A stretch of 64,000 nucleotides of DNA, from positions 1 through 64,000 of the forward strand of contig CADBJU010000013.1 of the NCBI GenBank assembly GCA_902795045.1, in the 5' to 3' direction. Of the stretch, positions 41,849 through 50,247 are shown in pieces. Each line of letters opens with the position of its first letter. Position 1 is the stretch's first letter. Below the pieces are notes generated by a model. The model was not told where the DNA came from and did not search any database. It saw only the letters and a program-made list of their open reading frames with translations. The position numbers and the translations under genes are program-made. Source of the stretch: Oscillospiraceae bacterium. GTDB taxonomy: Bacteria > Bacillota > Clostridia > Oscillospirales > Oscillospiraceae.

Positions 41849-43072
41849 CTATACGACCTGAAAAAGGTAAAACTTCAAATAGTCCGTCTCCGGCACGTTC
41901 CAGAGGATCGGGTGGTCCGGGGCCTGCTGGCGGGCCTCGATCTGCCGCAGCTCCACGCCCGCGTCCAGGGCCGCCGCGCGCAGCATTTTCTCAAACTGCT
42001 CTGCGGGCATAAAGTGGCTGCAGGAGGCGGTGGCAAAATACCCGCCGCGCGGCAGGGCCTTCAAGGCGCGGAGGTTTATCTCCTTATAGCCCTTCTCGGC
42101 GTTTTTGGCGGTCCTGCGGGACTTGGTGAAGGCCGGGGGATCAAGGATGATAAAATCGTAGTCGCCTTTTTTGATGGTCGGCAAAAGCTCGAACACATCC
42201 GCCGCCACAAAATCCATGCGCCCCTCGAGGCCGTTTCGTTTCGCGTTTGCCTCCGCCATGGCGATGGCCGATTCGGATACGTCCACGGCCGTAACGTGCG
42301 CAGCCCCGCCGTGGGCCGCGTTGAGGGCGAAAGAGCCGGTGTGTGTAAAGCAGTCGAGCACCCGGCGGCCCTGAGCCAGCCGCGCCACTGCCCGGCGGTT
42401 GTATTTCTGGTCGAGGAAGAAGCCGGTCTTCTGCCCGTTCTCCACATCGACGGCGTAGTATATGCCGTTTTCGCAGATCTCGGTCACGGCGCTCCCCGGC
42501 GCGCTCTCACCGGGCAGGACGTACCAGCCCTTGCCCTGCTCCAGCCCCTCGAGGGCGCGGATGGCGGCGTCGTTTCGCTCAAAGATGCCGGAGATCGTCT
42601 GCCCGTCCGCACGCAGCACCTCCGCAAGCAGCGGGAAGATCATATCTTTGAGCCGCTCCATCCCGACGGACAGCGTCTGGGTCACAAGAAGATCCGAGAA
42701 CCTGTCCACCGTGAGACCGGGGAAGCCGTCCGCCTCGCCGAAGATCACGCGGCAGCAGGCAAGGTCTTCCGCGTCCAGTACGGTCTTGCGGTAGTCCCAG
42801 GCGTATTGGATGCGCCGCCGCCAGAAGGCCTCGTCGAAGCGGTCGTTTGCGTTATGGGAGAGAAGGCGCAGGCCGATCTTGCTCTCGCGGCTGTATAGCC
42901 CCGTGCCGAGGTATTTGCCGCCCTCGCTCACGGCGTCGGCAAGCGCCCCGTTTTCCGGCTCCGCGCTCTTGGAAAGGATTTCCTCGGCGTAGATCCAGGG
43001 GTGCCCGCCCTCGACCCAGCGCGTCCCCTTTTTGCTCACGGTGAAAAGCGGATACTCCCGCGTCTGCTTCAT
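41849..43072 (-). CDS. Class I SAM-dependent rRNA methyltransferase (RlmI/RlmK family)
   Basis: A 407-residue protein with an N-terminal PUA domain (GHPWIYAEEILSK) and a Rossmann methyltransferase domain: DQKYNRRAV, VLDCFTHTGSFALNAA (motif I), DFIILDPPAFTKS (motif IV, DPPxF), and ASCSHFM. RlmI methylates 23S rRNA C1962. The ATG at 43072 follows GGAGG. The frame upstream is not coding. The gene ends four bases after a repeat element. Confidence 0.9.
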   Translation of the reverse strand: MKQTREYPLFTVSKKGTRWVEGGHPWIYAEEILSKSAEPENGALADAVSEGGKYLGTGLYSRESKIGLRLLSHNANDRFDEAFWRRRIQYAWDYRKTVLDAEDLACCRVIFGEADGFPGLTVDRFSDLLVTQTLSVGMERLKDMIFPLLAEVLRADGQTISGIFERNDAAIRALEGLEQGKGWYVLPGESAPGSAVTEICENGIYYAVDVENGQKTGFFLDQKYNRRAVARLAQGRRVLDCFTHTGSFALNAAHGGAAHVTAVDVSESAIAMAEANAKRNGLEGRMDFVAADVFELLPTIKKGDYDFIILDPPAFTKSRRTAKNAEKGYKEINLRALKALPRGGYFATASCSHFMPAEQFEKMLRAAALDAGVELRQIEARQQAPDHPILWNVPETDYLKFYLFQVV

Positions 43073-43107
43073 AGTCCCTGCCTCCAGTTTCGTTTTTGGA
43101 CATTCTA

Positions 43108-43292
43108 ACATAGAAAGTGGAAAGTTAAAAGTGAAAAGTGAAGTGAAGGAGCGGCTCCGCCGCGTTTGAGAAACCCTCTCAGTCACGGCACACAGTGCCG
43201 CGACAGCTCCCCCAAAGGGGAAGCCGGGTTATACGCATCCTCGAAACGGACACCATATTTTCACTTTCCACTTTTCACTCTTCACTTTTTTA
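43108..43292. repeat. Composite intergenic repeat (MITE-like)
   Basis: Purine-rich GAAAGTGGAAAGTTAAAAGT near 43108 and pyrimidine-rich TTTTCACTTTCCACTTTTCA near 43257 are inverted relatives, enclosing a copy (43174-43225, inverted) of the repeat seen at 22786-22844: CCCTCTCAGTCACGGCAC...CAGCTCCCCC. A similar purine-rich stretch overlaps the start of the SpoIID gene (about 57488-57520). No gene in 43073-43369. Confidence 0.6.
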
Positions 43293-43298
43293 TCAGGT

Positions 43299-43326
43299 TT
43301 GACTTTTGCGATTTCTGCTATATAAT
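43299..43326 (+). promoter_or_regulatory. Promoter of deoD
   Basis: TTGACT (43299-43304), 16 bases, TATAAT (43321-43326). Confidence 0.7.
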
Positions 43327-43369
43327 AATAGAAAACCACAACACAATAAAAATACAAGGAGGAATCACC

Positions 43370-44086
43370 ATGACCCCCCATAACAGTGCCAGACCCGGCG
43401 ATTTCGCCAAGACCGTTTTGATGCCCGGCGACCCGCTGCGCTCCAAATTCATCGCGGAAAACTTCCTGACCGACCCCGTACTCGTCAACAATGTGCGCGG
43501 CGTGCAGGGCTATACCGGCAAGTGGAAGGGCGTGCCGGTGAGCGTGATGGCCTCCGGCATGGGCATGCCCTCCATCGGCATCTACAGCTGGGAACTCTAT
43601 GACTCCTACAATGTGGAGAACATCATCCGCATCGGCTCCGCCGGCGCGCTGCAGGACGACATCAATGTCATGGACATTGTCATCGCCCAGGGCGCCTGCA
43701 CAAACACCAACTATATGGAGCACTTTAATTTCCCCGGCACCTTCGCCCCCATTGCCGACCCCACGCTCCTGCGCCACGCCATGGACACCGCCGAGGAGCA
43801 CGGCGCCACCTGGCATGTGGGCAACATCTACTCCTCGGATAACTTCTACCACCCCCAGGGCTACGAAGGTACGCTGGCCGTGCGCCGGATGGGCGTGCTG
43901 GCCGTCGAGATGGAGGCTGCCGCCCTCTACGCCAACGCCGCATATTTCGGCAAGCGCGCCCTGTGCATCTGCACCATCTCCGACCACCTGTTCAAGCAGG
44001 AGGAGCTGAGCGCCGAGGAGCGCCAGACCGGCTTCAACGAGATGATCAAAATCGCCCTGGATACGGCGGTCAAAATGGAGAAATAA
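43370..44086 (+). CDS. deoD: Purine-nucleoside phosphorylase DeoD
   Basis: A 238-residue enzyme of the hexameric (DeoD/UDP) class: MPGDPLRSKFIAE (phosphate-binding GDPxR), MASGMGMPSIGIYSWEL, RIGSAGAL, LAVEMEAAALY and TISDHL, where Glu-Met-Glu and the Asp bind ribose and base. It phosphorolyses purine (deoxy)nucleosides. ATG follows AAGGAGG. A glycosyltransferase gene begins 20 bases downstream, possibly in the same transcript. Confidence 0.95.
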   Translation: MTPHNSARPGDFAKTVLMPGDPLRSKFIAENFLTDPVLVNNVRGVQGYTGKWKGVPVSVMASGMGMPSIGIYSWELYDSYNVENIIRIGSAGALQDDINVMDIVIAQGACTNTNYMEHFNFPGTFAPIADPTLLRHAMDTAEEHGATWHVGNIYSSDNFYHPQGYEGTLAVRRMGVLAVEMEAAALYANAAYFGKRALCICTISDHLFKQEELSAEERQTGFNEMIKIALDTAVKMEK

Positions 44087-44105
44087 AAAACCAACGGAGT
44101 AAACC

Positions 44106-45521
44106 ATGGAAAAAGCGTCCGTCTTTTTCAAGCGGATCATGCTGGGCATCCTGCTTGCGGTGCTGGGACTTACCCTGTGCCTCGTGGTGCGCGAAGGGCT
44201 CACCGCCCATTCCTACCTCCTGGCCCTGGTGCTGGGGGCCGGATGGGCGGCGGGCCTGTACTGGCTCCTGCGCCGCTATGCGCTCCCTGTACCGCGGCAC
44301 GCGGCTCTATGGGCGATGGGCGTGTGCTTTATCATGAATCTCGCCTGGGTGCTTGCCGTGCGCATCGAGCCCTTCAGCGACTATCAGGAGTACTGGGACG
44401 TGGCCCGGGCGCTGGCAAACGGCACGGAGATCCCCGATGCCTGGTATGTCGCCATGTACCCCCACATCCTCGGCACCGCCACGATCCTCAGCGCGATGCA
44501 GCGCGTGTTCGGGGAGTCGGTTTTTGCGGTGACGGTGCTCAACGTCGTACTCACGACTTTAAGCTGCGGCCTTGTGTGGCTGCTTGCGAAAGAGCTTGCG
44601 GGTGAGCGGGCAGCGTTCCTTGCGGCGCTCTTGTGGGCATGTGCGCCCTGCAAGCTGATGCTCGGCTCGCTTGTGTTTTCCGAGCCGATCTATACCTTTT
44701 TGATCCTGCTGTTTTTCCTGCTGTTTCTGCGTCTGGAAAAGCTCATCGAAAAAGAGCCGCTGCCCGCGCTGCTGCTCGCGCTTGCGCTCGGGCTGCTGCT
44801 CGCGGCGATCAACCTGGTGCGCCCCATTGCGCTGATCCTCGTGATCGCGGCGGCGCTGTGGATCGTTTTCCTGCGGGGTGAGAAGGCAAAGAACGCCCGG
44901 CTCTGGGCGCTTTGGCTTGCGGCTTTTCTTGTGATGACGGCGGTGTTTCGCGTGTCCGGCTCGCTCTGGGACCGGCATGTGGAAAGGCTCCTCGGGCAGG
45001 AGATCGCGTCCGTGCCCTGGTATAACATTTACGTGGGCTTCAACGAGACCACCGGCGGCACCTACGCCGAGGAGGACATGGATCTGCTGACCGCCTACCT
45101 CAAGCAGGGCAAATCCGCGTCCGAGGCCCAGGAGAGCATGATCCCCCATCTGAAGGAGCGACTTGCCTCCGGCATCAACTTCCCGAAGCTGTTTGCGGTG
45201 AAGCTCTTCTCCTTCCTCGGCGCCGACCAGCTGGGCGGCTACACCTACCGCTTCACACGCTCGGAGCGCTTTGTGAAGCTCTGCATGGGCGTGTGCAATG
45301 TGTTTTACTACGGCGTGTTCCTCGCCGCCGTCGCGGGCATCATGCGCCTGTTCCGGTCAAGAGCGCTCGGCGCCGGATTGCTGCTGCCGCTCTACTTTCT
45401 GGGCCTGACGCTTGCCCACATGCTGGTGGAGGTCTCCGACCGCTACCACTATTCCCTGATCCCCATCCTCATCATCTTCGCCGCCCTCGGCTTTGCCGGG
45501 GAGGAAAGGAGAACGCAATGA
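44106..45521 (+). CDS. Multi-helix membrane glycosyltransferase (GT39/ArnT-like)
   Basis: A 471-residue protein with about eleven to twelve hydrophobic segments. A first extracytoplasmic loop with acidic residues (RIEPFSDYQEYWDVAR, about residues 85-100) fits the catalytic loop of GT-C enzymes, which use polyprenyl-phosphate sugars. There is also a later soluble part (YNIYVGFNETTGGTYAEEDM). Its stop overlaps the start of a GT2 gene, which could make the lipid-linked sugar it uses. The acceptor is unknown. Confidence 0.7.
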   Translation: MEKASVFFKRIMLGILLAVLGLTLCLVVREGLTAHSYLLALVLGAGWAAGLYWLLRRYALPVPRHAALWAMGVCFIMNLAWVLAVRIEPFSDYQEYWDVARALANGTEIPDAWYVAMYPHILGTATILSAMQRVFGESVFAVTVLNVVLTTLSCGLVWLLAKELAGERAAFLAALLWACAPCKLMLGSLVFSEPIYTFLILLFFLLFLRLEKLIEKEPLPALLLALALGLLLAAINLVRPIALILVIAAALWIVFLRGEKAKNARLWALWLAAFLVMTAVFRVSGSLWDRHVERLLGQEIASVPWYNIYVGFNETTGGTYAEEDMDLLTAYLKQGKSASEAQESMIPHLKERLASGINFPKLFAVKLFSFLGADQLGGYTYRFTRSERFVKLCMGVCNVFYYGVFLAAVAGIMRLFRSRALGAGLLLPLYFLGLTLAHMLVEVSDRYHYSLIPILIIFAALGFAGEERRTQ

Positions 45522-46483
45522 ATAAGATCCCGCGCCTTTTTATCGTCATCCCGTGCTATAACGAGGAGGCGGTGCTGCCCATCACGGCCCCGCTGTTTCA
45601 CAATAAGATCCTGAGCCTCGCCGAAGCGGGCAAGATCACCCCGGACAGCCGCGTCCTCTTTGTCAACGACGGCAGCCGCGACCGCACCTGGGACATCATC
45701 CGCATGCTCGCAAAGCAGGACGAGCACTATATCGGCATCTGCCAGAGCCGCAACCGCGGCCATCAGAATGCGGTGCTGGCGGGCCTCATGGAGGCCAAGG
45801 ACCAATGCGACATCACCATCTCCATCGACTGCGACGGCCAGGACGACATCAACGCCATGGACAAGATGGTGGACGCCTACCTCGACGGCTGCGATGTGGT
45901 GTACGGCGTACGCTCGAGCCGCGAGACCGACACCTTCTTCAAGCGCTTCACCGCCGAGAGCTTTTACAAGTTCCTCGCCATGATGGGGGCGGAGGTGGTC
46001 TTCAACCACGCCGACTACCGCCTCATCTCGGCCCGTGTGCTCAAGGAGTTTGCCAATTTCAAGGAGGTCAACCTCTATCTTCGCGGCATGGTGCCCCTGG
46101 TGGGCTTCAAGTCCACCTCCGTCAGCTACTCAAGGGCCGAGCGCATGGCGGGCGAGAGCCACTATCCGCTCAAAAAAATGATCGGCCTTGCCGTCGACGG
46201 GGTGACCAGCCTCTCCGTCAAGCCCCTGAGCATGATCTTCGGCCTCGGCTTTGTGATCGCGCTGGTGAGCTTCCTGTTCTGCATCTGGGCGCTCATCACC
46301 GCCCTGTGCGGGAAATCCGTCCCCGGCTGGGCCAGCATGACCTGCATCATCTGCTTTGTCAGCGGCGTGCAGATCCTCTGTCTCGGCGTCATGGCCGAGT
46401 ACATCGGCAAGATCTACATGGAGACCAAGCAGCGCCCGCGCTACATCATCAGCGAGCGTACCTGGGACGAGGAAAAAGAATAA
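45518..46483 (+). CDS. GT2 family glycosyltransferase (GtrB/DPM1-like)
   Basis: A 321-residue protein with an N-terminal GT-A domain (FIVIPCYNEEAVLPIT; VLFVNDGSRDRTWD; SIDCDGQDD with the DxD motif) and two C-terminal transmembrane helices (SMIFGLGFVIALVSFLFCIW and SMTCIICFVSGVQILCLGVM). This is the architecture of undecaprenyl-phosphate glucosyl/mannosyl transferases of the GtrB type. It overlaps the GT-C gene by ATGA. No GtrA-like flippase gene is adjacent. Confidence 0.88.
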   Translation: MNKIPRLFIVIPCYNEEAVLPITAPLFHNKILSLAEAGKITPDSRVLFVNDGSRDRTWDIIRMLAKQDEHYIGICQSRNRGHQNAVLAGLMEAKDQCDITISIDCDGQDDINAMDKMVDAYLDGCDVVYGVRSSRETDTFFKRFTAESFYKFLAMMGAEVVFNHADYRLISARVLKEFANFKEVNLYLRGMVPLVGFKSTSVSYSRAERMAGESHYPLKKMIGLAVDGVTSLSVKPLSMIFGLGFVIALVSFLFCIWALITALCGKSVPGWASMTCIICFVSGVQILCLGVMAEYIGKIYMETKQRPRYIISERTWDEEKE

Positions 46484-46487
46484 GTAA

Positions 46488-46515
46488 ACGGGAGCGGCCA
46501 ACCGGCCGCTCCCGT
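46488..46515. terminator. Bidirectional terminator
   Basis: ACGGGAGCGGCC and GGCCGCTCCCGT pair around AACC; followed by GTTGTCTTT. It separates the convergent GT2 and MATE genes. Confidence 0.85.
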
Positions 46516-46522
46516 GTTGTCT

Positions 46523-47890
46523 TTATTCGTGTGCATGGCCCAGTGCCGCGCGCGTGCAGCGCTCGAGCCAGGGGGCTTTGAGATAATAGATCAGATACAC
46601 CAGCGCCGTGACGCCCCAGGTGAAGGGATAGCTGAAGCTCACGCCCGCGATGGTGTTCCAGTGGGGCACCACCAGGGCGATCCACAGGATGCGCAGCAGG
46701 CACACGCCCACAAGGCTGATGACCATGGGCCAGAAGGAATCCCCCGCGCCGCGCAGGGCATTGGAGAGAATGTCGATGAACACCCACACCACATAGAAGG
46801 GGGCAAAGTACCACATCATCTTCCGCGCAAGCTGGATGACCTCGGGGTCCGAGGAGAACATGCGCAGCATCCAGGGCGCGAGACTTAAAAGCAGCACCGA
46901 CATGCAGGCGGTCACGATAATGTCCGTCAGCAGCCACTGCTTTACGCCCCTGCGCATGCGGTCGTATTTGCCCGCGCCGAAGTTCTGCCCCACAAAGGTG
47001 CAAAGCGCGGTCCCCATGGCGTTGCTCGTGACCCAGTAGAGGGCGTCGAATTTGCTGATGGCGGTCCAGGCAGCCACCGTCACGGTGCCGAAGTTGTTGA
47101 CCGCCGCCTGAATGATGATGTTGGAGAGAGAGTACATGGAGCCCTGCACCGCCGCCGGGACACCCAGGTAGAGGATACGCTTGAGGGAGGCGGGGTAGAT
47201 GCGCAGCTCCTTCAGGCGAAAGCGCCAGGGGCCCTCTGCTCTTGCCAGATGGATGAGCAGCAGCACTGAGCTGAAGGTCAGGGAGATCCCGGTCGCCCAC
47301 GCGGCGCCCGCAACGCCCCAGGGCAGTACTGCCACGAACAGCAGGTCCAGCACGATGTTCAGCAGGCAGCAGACAGCCAGGAAGATGAGCGGCCAGCGGG
47401 AGTCGCCCACCGCGCGCAGGATGCCGGAGCCGATGTTGAAAAGCAGCATCCCCGCCGCGCCGAGATAGTAGATGCGCAGATACACGGCGGAGTCCGCCAG
47501 GATGTCCGCCGGGGTCTTCACCACGCGCAGCGACCAGGGGGCGGACAGCCACCCCAGCCCCGACAGCAGTACCCCCGCAAACATGCAGAAGCAGAGAATG
47601 GTATGTACTGCGTGCGAAAGCTGGTCATCGTCGTGCGCGCCGTAGTACTGGGAGATCACCACAGTCGCCCCGGTGCCGAGACCGGTAAAGAAGCCGATGA
47701 CCAGATTGGTGATGACGGCGGGACTGCCGCCCACCGCCGCCAGGGCCGCCGGGCCGAGACAGCGCCCGACCACGATGGCGTCCACAGTGTTGTATAGCTG
47801 GAAAAAGAGCTGGCCGATGAGGATGGGAAAGAAAAAGCGCGTCAGCTTTCCCAGAATGCTCCCCCTCGTCAGATCCTGACTTTCGTTCAT
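46523..47890 (-). CDS. MATE family efflux transporter
   Basis: A 455-residue protein with twelve predicted helices in two pseudo-symmetric halves: PILIGQLFFQLYNTVDAIVV at the start, VGFFTGLGTGATVVISQYYG, then GQNFGAGKYDRMRRGVKQWL in the second half. It follows the MATE/DinF-type Na+- or H+-coupled drug/metabolite exporter pattern. The promoter is bracketed by an 11-base inverted repeat, suggesting regulation. It has no adjacent regulator. Confidence 0.92.
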   Translation of the reverse strand: MNESQDLTRGSILGKLTRFFFPILIGQLFFQLYNTVDAIVVGRCLGPAALAAVGGSPAVITNLVIGFFTGLGTGATVVISQYYGAHDDDQLSHAVHTILCFCMFAGVLLSGLGWLSAPWSLRVVKTPADILADSAVYLRIYYLGAAGMLLFNIGSGILRAVGDSRWPLIFLAVCCLLNIVLDLLFVAVLPWGVAGAAWATGISLTFSSVLLLIHLARAEGPWRFRLKELRIYPASLKRILYLGVPAAVQGSMYSLSNIIIQAAVNNFGTVTVAAWTAISKFDALYWVTSNAMGTALCTFVGQNFGAGKYDRMRRGVKQWLLTDIIVTACMSVLLLSLAPWMLRMFSSDPEVIQLARKMMWYFAPFYVVWVFIDILSNALRGAGDSFWPMVISLVGVCLLRILWIALVVPHWNTIAGVSFSYPFTWGVTALVYLIYYLKAPWLERCTRAALGHAHE

Positions 47891-47895
47891 CTGCG

Positions 47896-47954
47896 TTGAT
47901 CCCTGCCTTTCACAAAGCGAGGGGCATTATACAGCGCAGGGATCAAAAAAGCAA
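47896..47954 (-). promoter_or_regulatory. Promoter of the MATE gene bracketed by an inverted repeat
   Basis: On the minus strand TTGCTT (plus 47949-47954), 17 bases, TATAAT (47926-47931). A perfect 11-base inverted repeat TTGATCCCTGC (47896-47906)/GCAGGGATCAA (47936-47946) places one arm in the spacer and one after the transcription start. Confidence 0.65.
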
Positions 47955-47957
47955 GGG

Positions 47958-48998
47958 TCAATAGTGGATGACGTTTCCCGCGTTCCGGATGCTATGGAGC
48001 ACCGGGGCGGCCTCCTCGCTTTCAAACCAGGCGGCGGTGGTCTCCGGCACCAGGCGGCGGAAGGTGTCCATGTCGCCCTCCTGCAGGGCCTTGCGCACGG
48101 TGGAGGCGCTGATGGCCTGCCCGCCGTCGGCCTTGCGGGGGATGATGCGGCACTCGATCCCGGCCTTCGGCAGATCCTCGGCCATGATTTTGTTGTAAAG
48201 CCCCGTTACCTGACTTGTCGGTTCCTCGCCCACAAAGCGGGCGGTGACGTTCAGGGCCGCGGCGATCTTTTTGAAGATCTCCAGGTCGAGCCGCGCGTGG
48301 CCCTCGATGACCTTCGCCTCATCCTTGAGAAAATAGCTCGGGAAGGTGGCGGAGCTGATGATGTAGGGCCCGCTGTCGTGCAGGACGACATTGGGCAGAT
48401 GGGCCGTGCCGCGGCGCACAAGCTCTTTTCGCACAGAGAAGGGGACGAGGCTTGCGTCCTCGCTCACCACAAAGAGGTGCAGCGTGTCGCACGCTGCCGC
48501 CGCCGTCTCGGCGAGGTACTGGTGGCCCAGGGTGAAGGGGTTCGCGTTCATGACAAGGGCGGCGGATTTCCCTTCCGTCCTTGTCTTCTCCAGCCGTTTC
48601 AGGTATTTATTAAAACCGTCGCGGCGGTTTTCCATGAAGACCAGGGTGCCGTCCACCCGGGCGATCTCGTAGAAGCCAAGGTCGCCGAAAAACTTGGCCG
48701 AGGCGATCTTGGTGTACAGGAACAGGGACAGGTTGCCGCGCTCGTGCTGCACCTCGATGAGGTGGGTGATGACCTGATTCAAAAGCCCCTCTCCCTGATG
48801 TTCATGGCTCACGGCGAAACAGCGCAGGGTGTTTCCGAAACAGGAGCCGGTGGCGATGACACGGTAGTCCTCGTCGTACATCGCCGCGATGTAGTCGAGA
48901 TTCCCGTCACGCTGAATGCCCTCCTGCTGCAAAAGCGCGTCCACCTGCCTGAGCGCGCGCTGATCGGAAGGGGAGACGCGGGAGATGCTGTAGGCCAT
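47958..48998 (-). CDS. citC: [Citrate (pro-3S)-lyase] ligase CitC
   Basis: A 346-residue protein with an N-terminal GNAT-like domain (HEHQGEGLLNQVITHLIEV) and a C-terminal nucleotidyltransferase domain (NANPFTLGHQYLAE with the TxGH-type site; PRKADGGQAISASTVRKAL). CitC acetylates the prosthetic group of citrate lyase. Here citDEF, citX and citG are absent from the neighbourhood, so either citrate lyase is encoded elsewhere or the enzyme acts on another target. It follows trxB by 15 bases in one operon and has its own GGAGG. Confidence 0.88.
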   Translation of the reverse strand: MAYSISRVSPSDQRALRQVDALLQQEGIQRDGNLDYIAAMYDEDYRVIATGSCFGNTLRCFAVSHEHQGEGLLNQVITHLIEVQHERGNLSLFLYTKIASAKFFGDLGFYEIARVDGTLVFMENRRDGFNKYLKRLEKTRTEGKSAALVMNANPFTLGHQYLAETAAAACDTLHLFVVSEDASLVPFSVRKELVRRGTAHLPNVVLHDSGPYIISSATFPSYFLKDEAKVIEGHARLDLEIFKKIAAALNVTARFVGEEPTSQVTGLYNKIMAEDLPKAGIECRIIPRKADGGQAISASTVRKALQEGDMDTFRRLVPETTAAWFESEEAAPVLHSIRNAGNVIHY

Positions 48999-49013
48999 GG
49001 TGCTGTCCTCCGT

Positions 49014-49958
49014 TTATTTCAGACTTCCCACATACTTGCTGCACTGCATGGCGGCGATCGCGCCGTCCGAGCAGGCGGTGACCACCTGGCGCAGCGGGGT
49101 CACGCGCACGTCGCCCGCGGCATAGACGCCGGGGATGTTGGTCTCCATCTTGGCGTTTGTCTTGATATAGCCGCCCTCCATGTCGAGGATGCCCTCGAAC
49201 ATGCCGGTGGTCTTGCGGCCCGTGAAGCCGAAGAGACCGATCATGCCGTCCTCAGGGTCGGCGGTGATCTTCGTAAGCTCCCCGGACTCCGTGTCCCGCA
49301 GCGTGATCTCACTCAGCACGCCGTCGCCGCCGAGGTCCGCGACCTCCACGCCGCAGCGGATCTCGATCTTCGGGTTCTCCTCCAGTTCCCTGAGCACATC
49401 GGGCGTGACGGAGAGGGCCTTGCCCTTGTGCAGCATGATGAGGCGCTTGGCAAATTTGGAGAGGTAGATGGCCTCCTCCGCCGCAATGCCGTTGCCGCCG
49501 ACGGTGTAGATGTCGAGCCCGGTGAAGAAATTCGCGTCGCACACGGCGCAGTAGCTCACGCCGCGGCCCACGAAGTCCGCCTCGTGTTCGCAGCCGATGA
49601 AGCGCGTCATGGCCCCGGTGCAGAGAATGACGGACTTTGCCAGATACTCGCCGCGATTGCCGACAAGCTTTTTGACAGGCCCGGAGAAGTCGCAGGCGCT
49701 GATGGTGTCGCTGACGCGCTCGCAGCCGAACTTCATGCACTGCTCGCTCATGGGGGCGATGAGCTCCTGGCCGCTCATGCCCTGGATGTTGGGCTGGCCG
49801 GGATAGTTTTCGATCTCATGGGTCAGGATGATCTGGCCGCCGTCCGCGCCCTTTTCGATGATCAGGACAGACAGCTTTGCCCGCCCTGCGTAAATGCCAG
49901 CAGCCAAACCGGCGGGGCCGCCGCCGAGGATCATCACGTCGTAAATTTTGTTTTCCAT
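49014..49958 (-). CDS. trxB: Thioredoxin reductase
   Basis: A 314-residue flavoprotein: FAD-binding DVMILGGGPAGLAAGIYAGR, the redox-active CAVCDANFF (CxxC), NAD(P)H-binding IYTVGGNGIAAEEAIYL, and the C-terminal FAD motif GVYAAGDVRVTPLRQVVTAC. It is slightly unusual in having CDA in place of CDG after the CxxC, and GGNGIA in place of GGGDSA. It could use ferredoxin or NADPH. ATG at 49958 follows GGAGGG. The 5' leader of about 190 bases carries several hairpins. Confidence 0.85.
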   Translation of the reverse strand: MENKIYDVMILGGGPAGLAAGIYAGRAKLSVLIIEKGADGGQIILTHEIENYPGQPNIQGMSGQELIAPMSEQCMKFGCERVSDTISACDFSGPVKKLVGNRGEYLAKSVILCTGAMTRFIGCEHEADFVGRGVSYCAVCDANFFTGLDIYTVGGNGIAAEEAIYLSKFAKRLIMLHKGKALSVTPDVLRELEENPKIEIRCGVEVADLGGDGVLSEITLRDTESGELTKITADPEDGMIGLFGFTGRKTTGMFEGILDMEGGYIKTNAKMETNIPGVYAAGDVRVTPLRQVVTACSDGAIAAMQCSKYVGSLK

Positions 49959-50011
49959 TTTATTCCCTCCAATCATTTAATCCAATACGAATTACGCAAC
50001 AAATCAAATCG

Positions 50012-50153
50012 TTTTTGAGGCGGCTTTGCTGTCTCAAAAACGCCTTAAGCCGAGTCACGCGAGGCCTCGCGCCGACCAAACGCGGCTTGTCTCCCGTAAG
50101 CCGCGTGCGATAAGCGCGAGTACGTCAATTGCGAACCGTGTTCGCAATTGACG
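50012..50153 (-). promoter_or_regulatory. Hairpin cluster in the trxB leader
   Basis: Three inverted repeats: CGTCAATTGCGAAC-CGT-GTTCGCAATTGACG (50123-50153, perfect 14-base arms), ACGCGGCTT-GTCTCCCGT-AAGCCGCGT (50082-50108), and CGTTTTTGAG...CTCAAAAACG (about 50014-50043); the palindrome GCGAGGCCTCGC lies between. They lie inside the predicted trxB leader. No known riboswitch recognised; the first hairpin resembles one at 26889-26914. Confidence 0.55.
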
Positions 50154-50158
50154 CTTTT

Positions 50159-50220
50159 ATTATATATGAAGCGCGTATATTATTCAAGCGCTTGCAAGAC
50201 CTGTTCTTATAGAGTATAAT
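50159..50220. promoter_or_regulatory. Divergent promoters for trxB and the ECF S-component gene
   Basis: Minus strand: TTGAAT (plus 50182-50187), 17 bases, TATAAT (50159-50164). Plus strand: TTGCAA (50192-50197), 17 bases, TATAAT (50215-50220). The two -35 boxes are only five bases apart. Confidence 0.75.
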
Positions 50221-50247
50221 CATGCCAATCTGTGGGGAAGTGATTTT

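Noticed and set aside
50221-50247. THF riboswitch before the folate-type S component gene
   Set aside because: The predicted leader is only about 20 bases, too short for a riboswitch.
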